In this document: in pieces, positions 32,572 through 41,201 of the stretch | How positions within the stretch are numbered: position 1 is the first letter of the stretch | Layout of the letters: the number at the start of each line of letters is the position of its first letter | NCBI GenBank assembly: GCA_020630525.1 | Contig: JAHDBF010000007.1 | Location: 1 to 45,164 of the forward strand | DNA length: 45,164 nt | Reading direction: 5' to 3' | Source: Saprospiraceae bacterium | Lineage (GTDB): Bacteria; Bacteroidota; Bacteroidia; Chitinophagales; Saprospiraceae | Notes under the pieces: model-generated | Seen by the model: the letters and a program-made list of their open reading frames with translations, nothing else | Databases searched by the model: none | Told to the model about the DNA's origin: nothing | Position numbers and translations under genes: made by a program

Positions 32572-34254
32572 ATGATTAATTCCTCAAAGTTCAATCCAAT
32601 GAAATACTTCCTATCTCTATATTTTTGCGTGGCAAGTTTCTCCATTTTTGCAAATGGTGATTTTACAATAAATCAGTATCATATTAATGCCAATGTTCAA
32701 CTAGACGGAAGTATAATTTTTACTGAAACAATAAGCCTTAGATTTCACAAACAAAAACATGGAATAATCAGAAAAATACCAATCAAAGGGAATTTGAATG
32801 GTTTTATTCAAACACTTACATTAACAGATATTTCTGTAGAAAATTTTAATTTCTCGATAAAGAAAAATATTCAAGAAGTAGAAATTAAGATTGGTGATAA
32901 AAACAAAAAAATCGTCGGTGAGCAGCAATACATCATTAAATATGTTGCAAATAATGGAATCTTAAATTTTGAAAACCATGAAGAAATATATTGGACGCTA
33001 ATTGGTGGAGATTGGAATGCAGAAATAAAAAATGCAAGTTTTGAAATTTTACTCCCAAAAGACATTACTCTTTCAGAAGATGATTTAGTAGTGTATACAG
33101 GTGATATTGGTGATAAAACAAATTACGCTAATATCAGCTTTAAAAATAACGTTGTTTCGGGAAACGCTTTAACCATTCTTGGAAAAGGCAAACACCTTAC
33201 AGTTGGGATTAAATTGCCAAAAGGTTATATCTACAATAGTGAAACTCCCTTAGCAATCAAGAAAAAACCAATAGCATTCTTTGATAAATATTTAGTACTT
33301 CCATTAGGTATCTTATTTTCTTTCATTGCTTTATTTTTTAAATTTGGCAGAAACAAAAATCATAAGTCGACTAAAGAATTGTTTTATCCTCCAGAAAATT
33401 TATTGCCATCAGAAGTAGGGACATTTTATGATTTTAAAGTAAACAAAAGAGACATCATTTCTCTAATTCCATATTGGGGAACTAAGGGGTTAATACAATT
33501 AAAATCAATGGATGGAGATGGAGAAACCAGCTTATACTTAGAAAAGCTAAAAGAACTTCCAGCCACTGCGACAACGCATGAAAAATATTTTTTCAACAGT
33601 CTGTTTAGGGATTCTGATTTGATATTTCTAAATGAACTTGGTTCAGAATTTTATAGTCATTACACAAAGACCTATTCGCTACTAAAAAAAGAAGCATTAG
33701 AAGAACGACTTTATGACAAGGATTCGACTAAGTATTTTCATTCCAATCTTTTGATTTTTTTGATTTTAGCATGCATTGCCATCGGAATTGTTTTTATCAT
33801 AAAAATACAATCAATAGCGGCAGGCATACTTTTTATCTTATCAGGAATTGTAATGCTTATCATTAAAAATGTAGAACCCAAAAGATCGGCCGAAGGACAG
33901 AGACTACACAGAGATTTGACAAGTTTTTACCAAACAATTTTAAATCCAAATGTCGAAAAACTAAATTCTATCATTTCGCAAAATCCGCTTTATTTTGAAC
34001 ACATACTACCCTACGCCATTGCATTTGGAATAGAAAAACAATGGAATGAAAGATTTACTTTTTTAGGTCAGAAAACGCCAGATTGGTATGTTTCTGAGCA
34101 TAATAATTTTAATACATTCTCTAGAGATATTAAATCTAAAACTTTAAGTAAACAAATTGTTGTTCCACCTGTGGCAGATAGTAGGTCAAGTTCTTTTGGA
34201 GGTGGAGGTTCTGCAGGTGGTGGATTTGGTGGAGGTGGAGGAAGTAGTTGGTAG
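32572..34254 (+). CDS. DUF2207-domain membrane protein with Gly-rich tail
   Basis: The 560-residue protein has a signal peptide, then a beta-rich extracytoplasmic DUF2207 domain (about 27-230; NGDFTINQYHINANVQLDGSIIFTETISLRFH and EEIYWTLIGGDWNAEIKNASFEILLPKDI). Hydrophobic segments follow near 238-255 and 395-435, and a cytoplasmic domain near 260-380 and 440-530 contains a helical repeat such as PYAIAFGIEKQW. The C-terminus is SSSFGGGGSAGGGFGGGGGSSW, a glycine-rich tail ending in Trp that is characteristic of the family. An alternative ATG at 32599 gives a cleaner signal peptide start (MKYFLSLYFC). The biochemical role is unknown. Confidence 0.8.
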   Translation: MINSSKFNPMKYFLSLYFCVASFSIFANGDFTINQYHINANVQLDGSIIFTETISLRFHKQKHGIIRKIPIKGNLNGFIQTLTLTDISVENFNFSIKKNIQEVEIKIGDKNKKIVGEQQYIIKYVANNGILNFENHEEIYWTLIGGDWNAEIKNASFEILLPKDITLSEDDLVVYTGDIGDKTNYANISFKNNVVSGNALTILGKGKHLTVGIKLPKGYIYNSETPLAIKKKPIAFFDKYLVLPLGILFSFIALFFKFGRNKNHKSTKELFYPPENLLPSEVGTFYDFKVNKRDIISLIPYWGTKGLIQLKSMDGDGETSLYLEKLKELPATATTHEKYFFNSLFRDSDLIFLNELGSEFYSHYTKTYSLLKKEALEERLYDKDSTKYFHSNLLIFLILACIAIGIVFIIKIQSIAAGILFILSGIVMLIIKNVEPKRSAEGQRLHRDLTSFYQTILNPNVEKLNSIISQNPLYFEHILPYAIAFGIEKQWNERFTFLGQKTPDWYVSEHNNFNTFSRDIKSKTLSKQIVVPPVADSRSSSFGGGGSAGGGFGGGGGSSW

Positions 34255-34258
34255 AAAA

Positions 34259-34292
34259 TTGGCTTTGCAGATTCTTTAACCTACAAAGCCAA
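34259..34292. terminator. Bidirectional terminator between the DUF2207 and S74-chaperone genes
   Basis: TTGGCTTTG (34259-34267) pairs perfectly with CAAAGCCAA (34284-34292) around a 16-base loop. On the minus strand the stem is followed by TTTTC. The hairpin lies in the 68-base gap between convergent genes. Confidence 0.7.
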
Positions 34293-34322
34293 TAGACCAT
34301 TCTATAAAAATTTGACACTCAC

Positions 34323-35441
34323 TTATTCTTTTGAATCAACCTGAGCTTCTAATTTTTCAATTCTTTCTTTTAATGCCTCATTTTCATCAAGTAGATGTTG
34401 CATTCCTACGGTAACCAGACCTAACCAATCAGCAAGATTAACGGATAATCTTTCTTCACCAGAACCATTGGCTTTCGAATTTATTTTATTTAAAATTTCG
34501 ACAGGTGCACTTTGTGCAATAATACCAATATGGGGAACCTCTCTTCCTTCCTCTCTATTATAAAAATAAGTAGCAGTTCTTAAATTTTTTAAATCATCAA
34601 TATAATGTTCTCTGTTATTACTTGTTAAGTCAGTAATGTGGTGCTTTAGTCTTTCATCACTAGAAACATTAAATGCAGAAGCAGATATTGGGGCAAATGG
34701 TCCACCATTTGCTGTCCCAACATTAAATCCACCACCAGCAAAAGGAATTCCAAAAATGCCAAAACCAGTCAAAGGATCACCATAGTCCACAACCATGCCA
34801 TTATAATCAGAAACACCATCACTATCTCGTATATAAATTGCTGTTGACAAGCTATCACCCGCTTCATGATTAATCTCAATAGGATATCCATTTTGACGGA
34901 TCAATCCACCTTCCGAATCTATAGAAATCCTATCACTTCCAGGACCACCATTTACATCTGTCCTAATACCATAGTGAGTTCCAGTACCTGTATTATTCTG
35001 AACAGATACAACTAAACCAGTTTGTGTAGAGTTTCCTCCTTCAGAATTATTGTTCACGATTGCACCTGTCCCACCAGCTGACCCTGGATAAACTCGACCT
35101 TGTAAACCGATATACCCTGCATCAAATCTGCCACCTATTCCAAAGGCAACTTCAGGAAATGAATGTCCATATACTCCGATTACGTCACTATAGCCTTGAT
35201 AAGTTACCACACTTTGAATTCCTGGAAAAGTGTTTGGTGATTGTAATACATTATGAGTGGCATCAGTAAATGTATTAGGGATGTTTGAAGGTGGAATTCC
35301 ACCACCTCCACGCAATGTCGTGGTTGTTTCCTCTAGACGATCCATTTTTATTCCATTACTATTTTCTTTGGGATTGTCGCTAGACTGTGCAATTAAAAAA
35401 ATAGGCAATAGTGTAACTATCGCAAGAAGTGATTTTCTCAT
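34323..35441 (-). CDS. Secreted beta-rich protein with S74 intramolecular chaperone (tail-fibre-type) C-terminus
   Basis: A 372-residue protein with a signal peptide ending near FLIAQS (residue 20). The middle (about 50-250) is Gly/Asn-rich beta-structure resembling a trimeric fibre. The C-terminal region (about 258-372) is a peptidase S74/tail-spike chaperone domain with the landmark SSDERLKHHITDL and GIIAQSAPVEI, ending in a coiled coil (LLDENEALKERIEKLEAQV). In phage fibres this domain trimerises, folds the fibre and cuts itself off. No other phage gene is near, so it is probably a cell-surface adhesin or stalk in Bacteroidota fashion. Confidence 0.8.
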   Translation of the reverse strand: MRKSLLAIVTLLPIFLIAQSSDNPKENSNGIKMDRLEETTTTLRGGGGIPPSNIPNTFTDATHNVLQSPNTFPGIQSVVTYQGYSDVIGVYGHSFPEVAFGIGGRFDAGYIGLQGRVYPGSAGGTGAIVNNNSEGGNSTQTGLVVSVQNNTGTGTHYGIRTDVNGGPGSDRISIDSEGGLIRQNGYPIEINHEAGDSLSTAIYIRDSDGVSDYNGMVVDYGDPLTGFGIFGIPFAGGGFNVGTANGGPFAPISASAFNVSSDERLKHHITDLTSNNREHYIDDLKNLRTATYFYNREEGREVPHIGIIAQSAPVEILNKINSKANGSGEERLSVNLADWLGLVTVGMQHLLDENEALKERIEKLEAQVDSKE

Positions 35442-35649
35442 GATTTAATTTTTTTGTTGTTATAAATTTGAAGGAAGGATTTGGAAATTGTCCTTACTTT
35501 CAACAATAAGATAAGATTAATCAAAATATTTTTCAATAGTATTGCAATACATTTTAAATAAGAATTACAAAATCATGGTTTCCAATGAGTATTTGGCATC
35601 AATCGTTGAGTATTTAAATATCCATCAAAGTGTTAGTTGATAAATTATT

Positions 35650-36195
35650 ATGAATAATAGCAAATTAAGTAACAAGTCAATTTTACTGATTAACGGTTCT
35701 ATACGTGCTGACTCTTCTACGCAAAATTTAATAAATAAAATAGAAGAAATCATTGATAAAATGATGCAAATATCTACAATCCAATTTGACTTATCCAAGC
35801 TTCCAATGTTTAATCCAGACCAAGAAAAAGTACTTCAAAATGAATCTATTAATCAATGGTATATTAATATAAAAAATTGTATTGCTGTAGTGATTGTTAC
35901 TCCAGAATATCTAAACAGCATTCCTAGTGTACTTAAAAACAGTTTAGAATGGATGACAACCAGCGGTGCTTTTAACAACAAAAAAATCCTACCGATAGTA
36001 TACACACCAAAATCACCGAGAGGAGAAAATGCACAAGCGCATTTAATAAAAACTCTACAAGCACTTAATGCGAATATAATAACAACACTATTACTGCATC
36101 ACGATGAATGTTTAATAGAGAATAAATTCCCAAATCAATCAGAGGGATATCAATTAATCTATGCGTCGTTAAAATTGCTAAAAGAAAATATTTAG
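35650..36195 (+). CDS. NADPH-dependent FMN reductase-like flavoprotein
   Basis: A 181-residue flavodoxin-fold protein of the NADPH-dependent FMN/azo-reductase superfamily. The phosphate loop is NGSIRADSSTQNL (about 15-27), and the flavin/substrate loop is TPEYLNSIPSVLKNSLEW (about 79-96), the family's PEYNxSxPxxLKNAIDW motif. GxxF/Y-type residues in the AFNNKKILPI strand follow. It would reduce FMN, quinones or chromate in the cytoplasm using NAD(P)H. It stands alone between a divergent S74 protein and the LURP-one-like gene. Confidence 0.85.
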   Translation: MNNSKLSNKSILLINGSIRADSSTQNLINKIEEIIDKMMQISTIQFDLSKLPMFNPDQEKVLQNESINQWYINIKNCIAVVIVTPEYLNSIPSVLKNSLEWMTTSGAFNNKKILPIVYTPKSPRGENAQAHLIKTLQALNANIITTLLLHHDECLIENKFPNQSEGYQLIYASLKLLKENI

Positions 36196-36256
36196 TAAAT
36201 TGCAAAAACAAGATTGAATCTTCTTACTCTTTTTTAGGAATGATTAATTTTACAAT

Positions 36257-36748
36257 ATGGAATTTACTAAGCTAATCATGGAATCAAAAGTCGTTGGATT
36301 TAGAAATCAAATGCACTTTATAGATGAAAGGAAAAAATTAAAATACTGGACAAAGTCAGCAGGTCTATTTTCATCAGATTTTTATCTCAATAATGCAAGC
36401 GGTATTGAAGAAACACTCATAAAAAAGATTAATTTTTTTTCATATAATTACGATGTCATTCAAGGAGCTAATGTAGTTGCGCAAATCAGAAAACAACAAA
36501 ATTTTACTAAACTAAACATTGAAGCGCATTGCGATGACTGCACCTATGAAATAAGAGAAGAAAAAATCATAGGCTTTGATGTTAGTATCCTTAAATCTGG
36601 TGAAGAGATCGCAAAAATTTCAAAAAAAAGAAATGGATTCAAATACATTTATGGTTTGGCAATCAGTAATGAAGAAAATCTAGAAGTATTGCTAAGCTTA
36701 TTAGCCATATTTGTAAAAATCAAAAAAGCACAAGGAGCTGCAGGATAA
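36257..36748 (+). CDS. LURP-one-related (tubby-like fold) protein
   Basis: The 163-residue protein appears to follow the LURP-one pattern: alternating beta strands with repeated signals such as KKINFFSYNYDVIQGANVVAQIRKQ and IGFDVSILKSGEEIAKISKKRNGFKYIYGLAIS, and a final hydrophobic helix (LLSLLAIFVKI). Bacterial members are small cytoplasmic or membrane-associated proteins of unknown function with a tubby-like barrel around a central helix. The match is by pattern only. The gene is monocistronic by spacing (61 and 98 bases). Confidence 0.6.
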   Translation: MEFTKLIMESKVVGFRNQMHFIDERKKLKYWTKSAGLFSSDFYLNNASGIEETLIKKINFFSYNYDVIQGANVVAQIRKQQNFTKLNIEAHCDDCTYEIREEKIIGFDVSILKSGEEIAKISKKRNGFKYIYGLAISNEENLEVLLSLLAIFVKIKKAQGAAG

Positions 36749-36846
36749 AATTAATACAATAATTTGTAAGTGTTAATCAAATGCAAATGATAACCGAATA
36801 CTATTATCATTGAACCTCAAAATATATCTTTAGAAAAAATAACCTA

Positions 36847-37989
36847 TTGAATATTCGTATCTTATTTATTGCGTTCATAACAATTATTGTATTTCCTGAC
36901 TGTACGCCTCCAGAAAAGTATAGTAACATATACGTGGGAGGTTATCGCATTTTTGATCAGTTTCATCCTTGCCCATTTCTCATAGAAGATCTTGGTGACA
37001 AAATGATAAAACTAGACAACAAGCTTACTGTCATTGATAGTCTACATTCAAACATTATACGTGCTGAATCTGGAGATACAATAATAGGAAATGAATCACA
37101 GTATGAAATCGTATTTAACAGAAAAGATATATTCTCCATTTTAGACCTAAGCAATACTATTTCAAATTTCAAATTAGCTAGTGTATATAATAGAGCTAAA
37201 ATTTATCCTGATTGTAGCAAAGAAAAACTATCAAAAACATTAGAGAACAATATTTGGGAATTTGATATTTCAGAACCAAACCCTAATAAAGATTTATCAA
37301 TAAAAACCACATTGCTTTTTTCTAATAATGTATTGTCTACATTAAGAGAATATAGTTACATCAATGAATTAATTCACTTAGAAAAAGAAACAAAACATTT
37401 TCATATCCAAGAATACAAAGGCTTAGTATTTTTATGTATTGAAGATCGAGATAAACCCAAAAATCTACTGCCAATTTATCAAGTCAAATCTATTTCAGAA
37501 AACGAGATAAAACTTATAAATTTCAGAGTAAGACTTACCGAAGAACTGAGCTTAGTAAAACAACAAATTAATAAAAACAAATATCTTGAGGTAGTCAACA
37601 AAGCTGTAAACTTCAAAAGATGTTATGATGGTTTCCAAGGAGAATATTATGCTAATGATGATACGACTTTCAAAAAAGGAAATCAATGGATTCTGAAAAA
37701 TGTACAGTCTAATGCGCCAAAAACGAATAAAGATGGATATATAAATTTTCATTATACCGTAAATTGCAATGGTCATTTAGGACATTTTGGACTAGAGCAA
37801 ATGGATCGTTCTTTTGAACCAATATCTTATGAACCAGAATTTGTCAAACATATATTTGATAAGATTAAGACATTAAATGAATATCCTAAAATTAATCCTT
37901 GGCATCCAGATTACGCATACAATGAAGATGTACATGGTTTCTTAATGTTCAAAACTGAATCCGGCAAAATCACTGATATATGTCCTTAA
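36847..37989 (+). CDS. Envelope protein of unknown function (possible lipoprotein)
   Basis: A 380-residue exported protein. It begins at a TTG codon; there is no usable ATG or GTG upstream in frame, and the hydrophobic start (IRILFIAFITIIVFPDC) demands this start or a close one. Cys19 in FPDC is a poor lipobox, so it may be a lipoprotein or a cleaved secreted protein. The rest is a mixture of beta strands and helices with Trp/Cys positions (YPDC, VNFKRCYDGF, HYTVNCNGHLGHFGLEQMD) that I do not recognise. The C-terminal TPFxFxT-like DVHGFLMFKTESGKI is also unassigned. It overlaps the next gene by 10 bases, so the pair is coupled. Confidence 0.65.
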   Translation: MNIRILFIAFITIIVFPDCTPPEKYSNIYVGGYRIFDQFHPCPFLIEDLGDKMIKLDNKLTVIDSLHSNIIRAESGDTIIGNESQYEIVFNRKDIFSILDLSNTISNFKLASVYNRAKIYPDCSKEKLSKTLENNIWEFDISEPNPNKDLSIKTTLLFSNNVLSTLREYSYINELIHLEKETKHFHIQEYKGLVFLCIEDRDKPKNLLPIYQVKSISENEIKLINFRVRLTEELSLVKQQINKNKYLEVVNKAVNFKRCYDGFQGEYYANDDTTFKKGNQWILKNVQSNAPKTNKDGYINFHYTVNCNGHLGHFGLEQMDRSFEPISYEPEFVKHIFDKIKTLNEYPKINPWHPDYAYNEDVHGFLMFKTESGKITDICP

Positions 37990-38840
37990 GAATATTACAG
38001 ATCATCGCATTCATAATTGGCTTGACTTCGTGTCAATCCAATCAGTCGGAACAATCATTAGATTTTAGTAATTATTCTGAAATTGAATTAGATTCTATTG
38101 CTGAAAGATACTATAATATAGCAAATAATTTTATTCAACCTTCATCAACGTATCGGAGGTATATGGACAGCGCAATATTGGTTAGACCACATGAGGTAGA
38201 ACATCGACAAGTTGCCTCTTATTCATATAAAAAGAGAGGAGAACACATCACGGCAATGAAAATGCTCAACGAATCAGTAGAAACAGACTTAGCTAACGGA
38301 GGTGTTGATGCGTTACAATATCGCATATGGACTTTACTTTATTTTTATAGAGATTACGAAGGCACGTTAAGAGACATCCAGATATTAAAAGAGATGACAA
38401 AACGTGATTATGATGTATGCTGGGGAGAACCTTGTGGATTCCAAGAAGGACAAGCGTATTATAGGTTAAACAAATTTAAAGAAGCAATTTCTGCATTTGA
38501 TACAGTCATTGATGAAGAGGAGAAACAAGGTTTTGATCCCAAAGCAAATTTTATGCTTTACTTTTATATGGGTAGGTGTTATTTTGAGTTAAACCAATAT
38601 GAAAAAGCTATTGAATGTTACGACATTGCCTTAGAGACTGACAAAAATTATTCGGAAGCAATTTTTCACAAGGGAAATGCATTATTGAAATTAGGAAATA
38701 AAAAAGAGGCAAAAAAACTATTTGAGGAGGCACTTTATTGGGTGCAAAAAGGCAAAAGAATGAGCGAACCATATATAGAGCGTTTTGATGAGTTGTATCC
38801 ATATATGGTTGAAGAAGCACTGGCAGAATTAGATTTCTAA
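37980..38840 (+). CDS. TPR-repeat lipoprotein
   Basis: The 286-residue lipoprotein has lipobox LTSC (Cys18). The mature part contains tetratricopeptide-like helix pairs, most clearly FYMGRCYFELNQYEKAIECYDIALETDKNYSEAIFHKGNALLKLGNKKEAKKLFEEAL (about 195-250), with weaker ones at 70-95 and 155-180. TPR scaffolds bind partner proteins. It overlaps the preceding unknown envelope gene by 10 bases, so the two are presumably partners in the periplasm, with this one carrying protein contacts. Confidence 0.8.
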   Translation: MSLRILQIIAFIIGLTSCQSNQSEQSLDFSNYSEIELDSIAERYYNIANNFIQPSSTYRRYMDSAILVRPHEVEHRQVASYSYKKRGEHITAMKMLNESVETDLANGGVDALQYRIWTLLYFYRDYEGTLRDIQILKEMTKRDYDVCWGEPCGFQEGQAYYRLNKFKEAISAFDTVIDEEEKQGFDPKANFMLYFYMGRCYFELNQYEKAIECYDIALETDKNYSEAIFHKGNALLKLGNKKEAKKLFEEALYWVQKGKRMSEPYIERFDELYPYMVEEALAELDF

Positions 38841-38974
38841 AACTTTGTTTTGATTTAATTATCCTCTTTAAAAATGATATGAACAAACAAAAGTTATATA
38901 TACCAAATAAACTTAATGTTTAAAGATTATACGAATTGTTAGATTTTTGTAATTTAAAGGTCTAAAATTTTAAT

Positions 38975-39301
38975 ATGAAAAATATAATACACGTTTTGAG
39001 TTCAGCTATAATGATTGCATCAATTGCTTTTGTGCTTTCTTCATGTGGCTCTTCTCCAGAAAGACCAGATGCAATTTTGGATCAACAAAGGATTGATGCT
39101 GCCAATGCTGCTGCAAACCAACCAGCTCCTGCAGCGACTCAACCGACAATAAATACAACTAAGGCTCCAGAACCACCACAAAATGCTAAAGGTGTGTGGC
39201 ATTACACTTGTTCTGCAGGATGCGCAGGAGGTGCAGGATCAGCTGGAACTTGTGCTTCATGCGGAGGTGCTTTAGCACACAATGCTGAGTATCACAATTA
39301 G
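38975..39301 (+). CDS. Small Cys-rich lipoprotein with zinc-ribbon-like C-terminus
   Basis: A 108-residue lipoprotein with lipobox LSSC (Cys24). An Ala/Pro/Gln-rich linker (about 40-70) leads to a compact C-terminus, GVWHYTCSAGCAGGAGSAG then TCASCGGALAHNAEYHN, with C79, C83, C93, C96 and H102/H107. The pattern is that of a small metal-binding (zinc-ribbon-like) domain and the spacing is recurrent in Bacteroidota lipoproteins. Metal binding is inferred. It may act as a periplasmic metal or redox sensor or as a metallochaperone. A large hairpin follows at 39311-39359. Confidence 0.7.
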   Translation: MKNIIHVLSSAIMIASIAFVLSSCGSSPERPDAILDQQRIDAANAAANQPAPAATQPTINTTKAPEPPQNAKGVWHYTCSAGCAGGAGSAGTCASCGGALAHNAEYHN

Positions 39302-39310
39302 AAAATATAT

Positions 39311-39359
39311 GCAGGTATTAATTTGAGTTTCTATGCTATTTATTCAAATTAATATCTGC
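39311..39359. terminator. Bidirectional terminator overlapping the end of the ABC-F gene
   Basis: A 16-base stem, left arm 39311-39326 starting GCAGGTATT and right arm 39344-39359 ending ATATCTGC, has one G/T wobble and a 17-base loop. It lies after the Cys-rich lipoprotein stop (39301). Its right arm is inside the last codons of the minus-strand ABC-F gene. It would terminate both convergent transcripts. Confidence 0.8.
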
Positions 39360-40973
39360 TATCCTTTCCAATCTGTTTCTTTCTAGAAAATCATCAATAG
39401 TTTCAAAGTGTTCGATCACACGCTGATCTTTAAATTCAAAAACTTTTTCGGATAAGCCTTGGAGAAAATCTCTATCGTGCGATACAAGAATCATCGTTCC
39501 TTCAAAAGCTTTTAAAGCTTCCTTAAGTACATCTTTTGACCTAAGATCTAAATGATTGGTAGGTTCATCCAAGATCAACAAATTCACAGGATCTAACAAA
39601 AGTTTTACCATCGCAAGTCTCGTTTTTTCACCACCGGACAATACGGAAACTTTCTTATCAATATCTTCTCCGCTAAACATAAATCCACCAAGGATATTTT
39701 TGATCTGTGTTCTTACATCACCTTTGGCAACTTCATCCACCGTTTGGAAAACTGTCAATTCGGGATCCAATAAAGATGCTTGATTCTGCGCAAAATATCC
39801 TACATCAACATTATGACCTAGTTGGCAAGTGCCTTCCACTTCTATTTCGTTTAATATGGCTTTGATCATAGTGGACTTCCCTTCCCCATTCCTACCAACG
39901 AAACACACTTTTTCTCCTCTAGAAATAGTCATATTTGCATCTTTAAAAACAGTGAGATCACCATAAGATTTAGATACATCAACGACTTTTACTGGATAAT
40001 CTCCAGATCGAGGAACAGGCGGAAATCTTAACTTTAATCTTGAGTTGTCTACTTCATCAATTTCAATTATTTCTAATTTTTCCAGCATACGTTCTCTGGA
40101 ATTCACTTGATTAGATTTAGAATAAGTTCCCTTAAATCTTTCTATAAATTGCATGCTTTCTGCAATAAATTTTTGTTGTTCATTATATGCTTTTAATTGA
40201 TGTTCCCTTCTTTCTGCTCGCAATTGTAAATAGTGGGAATAATTGGCTTTATAGTCATATATTCTACCCATTGTCACTTCAATGGTTCGATTGGTAATAT
40301 TATCAATAAACGTCCTGTCATGAGAAATGACCATCACTGCATTTGCTTTATTTACTAAAAAATCTTCTAACCAGATGACAGATTCTATGTCGATGTGATT
40401 GGTCGGCTCATCAAGTAAAATCAAATCTGGCTTTTGTAATAATATTTTTGCTAGTTCAATGCGCATTCTCCATCCACCGCTAAACTCATTGGTTTGTCGA
40501 TATAAATCTTCTTGTTTGAACCCAAGACCTTTTAATGCTTTTTCTACTTCTGCGTCATAATTTACCTCCTCTAGAGCATAGTATTTTTCACCAAGGTCAG
40601 TTACTTTTTGGATGATATCCATGTATTCGTCACTTTCATAATCAGTAATTGTTTCTAATTGATGATTGAGTCGATCCATTTCATCCCGCATTTCAAATAC
40701 TTGCTTAAATGCTTTTGCTGCTTCTTCAAAAACTGTACAATTATCTTCAGTAAGTAAATGTTGTGGAAGATAAGCAATAACGGCATCAGCAGGTGTACTT
40801 ACACTTCCGCGCGTTGCTTTTTGTGCTCCTGCAATAATTTTCATCATTGTGGATTTTCCTGCACCATTTTTTCCCATTAATGCAATTTTGTCATTTGGAT
40901 TAATAAAAAATGACACATTACTAAACAAGGTAGTTCCACTAAATTCTACAGCTATATCGTTAACTGAAATCAT
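39336..40973 (-). CDS. ABC-F family ATPase (translation factor or ribosome protection type)
   Basis: A 545-residue cytoplasmic protein with two ABC domains and no membrane segment. Domain 1 has Walker A GKNGAGKST (34-42), signature FSGGWRMRIELA and Walker B LILLDEPTNHID. Domain 2 has Walker A GRNGEGKST, signature LSGGEKTRLAM and LLILDEPTNHLD. The linker (about 240-300) is a long charged helix pair with YSKSNQVNSRERMLEKLEII, the P-site tRNA interaction motif. Proteins like this (YbiT/Uup/EttA subfamilies) act at the ribosome E-site. The subfamily (YbiT-like by linker and length) is a guess. Unlike the ABC at 24612, its catalytic motifs are intact. Confidence 0.92.
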   Translation of the reverse strand: MISVNDIAVEFSGTTLFSNVSFFINPNDKIALMGKNGAGKSTMMKIIAGAQKATRGSVSTPADAVIAYLPQHLLTEDNCTVFEEAAKAFKQVFEMRDEMDRLNHQLETITDYESDEYMDIIQKVTDLGEKYYALEEVNYDAEVEKALKGLGFKQEDLYRQTNEFSGGWRMRIELAKILLQKPDLILLDEPTNHIDIESVIWLEDFLVNKANAVMVISHDRTFIDNITNRTIEVTMGRIYDYKANYSHYLQLRAERREHQLKAYNEQQKFIAESMQFIERFKGTYSKSNQVNSRERMLEKLEIIEIDEVDNSRLKLRFPPVPRSGDYPVKVVDVSKSYGDLTVFKDANMTISRGEKVCFVGRNGEGKSTMIKAILNEIEVEGTCQLGHNVDVGYFAQNQASLLDPELTVFQTVDEVAKGDVRTQIKNILGGFMFSGEDIDKKVSVLSGGEKTRLAMVKLLLDPVNLLILDEPTNHLDLRSKDVLKEALKAFEGTMILVSHDRDFLQGLSEKVFEFKDQRVIEHFETIDDFLERNRLERIADINLNK

Positions 40974-40993
40974 AATCTAATTTTTTCCGAGCG

Positions 40994-41001
40994 CAAAATT
41001 A
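40994..41001 (-). promoter_or_regulatory. Candidate -7 element of the ABC-F gene
   Basis: On the minus strand TAATTTTG matches TAnnTTTG and lies 20 bases before the ATG (start codon 40971-40973). No clear -33 element. Consensus match only. Confidence 0.4.
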
Positions 41002-41150
41002 ACAATTCCTAATAGACATTTTTATAATTGAAATATTGATGGTATAAATACCTGATTGATTAATCAATAAGAAATTCAAGTACTTTTCTTAAAATTAACT
41101 ATTGATTTAACAGTTATAATAGACTTTTACCCAAAGCAGTATATATAGAA

Positions 41151-41181
41151 TTTTATTAATGTATTAGTTAGACTATATTTG
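41151..41181 (+). promoter_or_regulatory. Candidate promoter of the CNNM/CBS gene
   Basis: TTTTA (41151-41155) and TATATTTG (41174-41181, perfect TAnnTTTG) are separated by 18 bases; the ATG follows 20 bases later. This is the best promoter match I found in the window. Confidence 0.55.
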
Positions 41182-41201
41182 CAGGACATTATAAAAAGCA
41201 C

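Noticed and set aside
36787-36810. ATGATAA/TTATCAT hairpin after the LURP-one-like gene as a terminator
   Set aside because: The stem is short and AT-only with a 10-base loop and no T-tract; it could form by chance.
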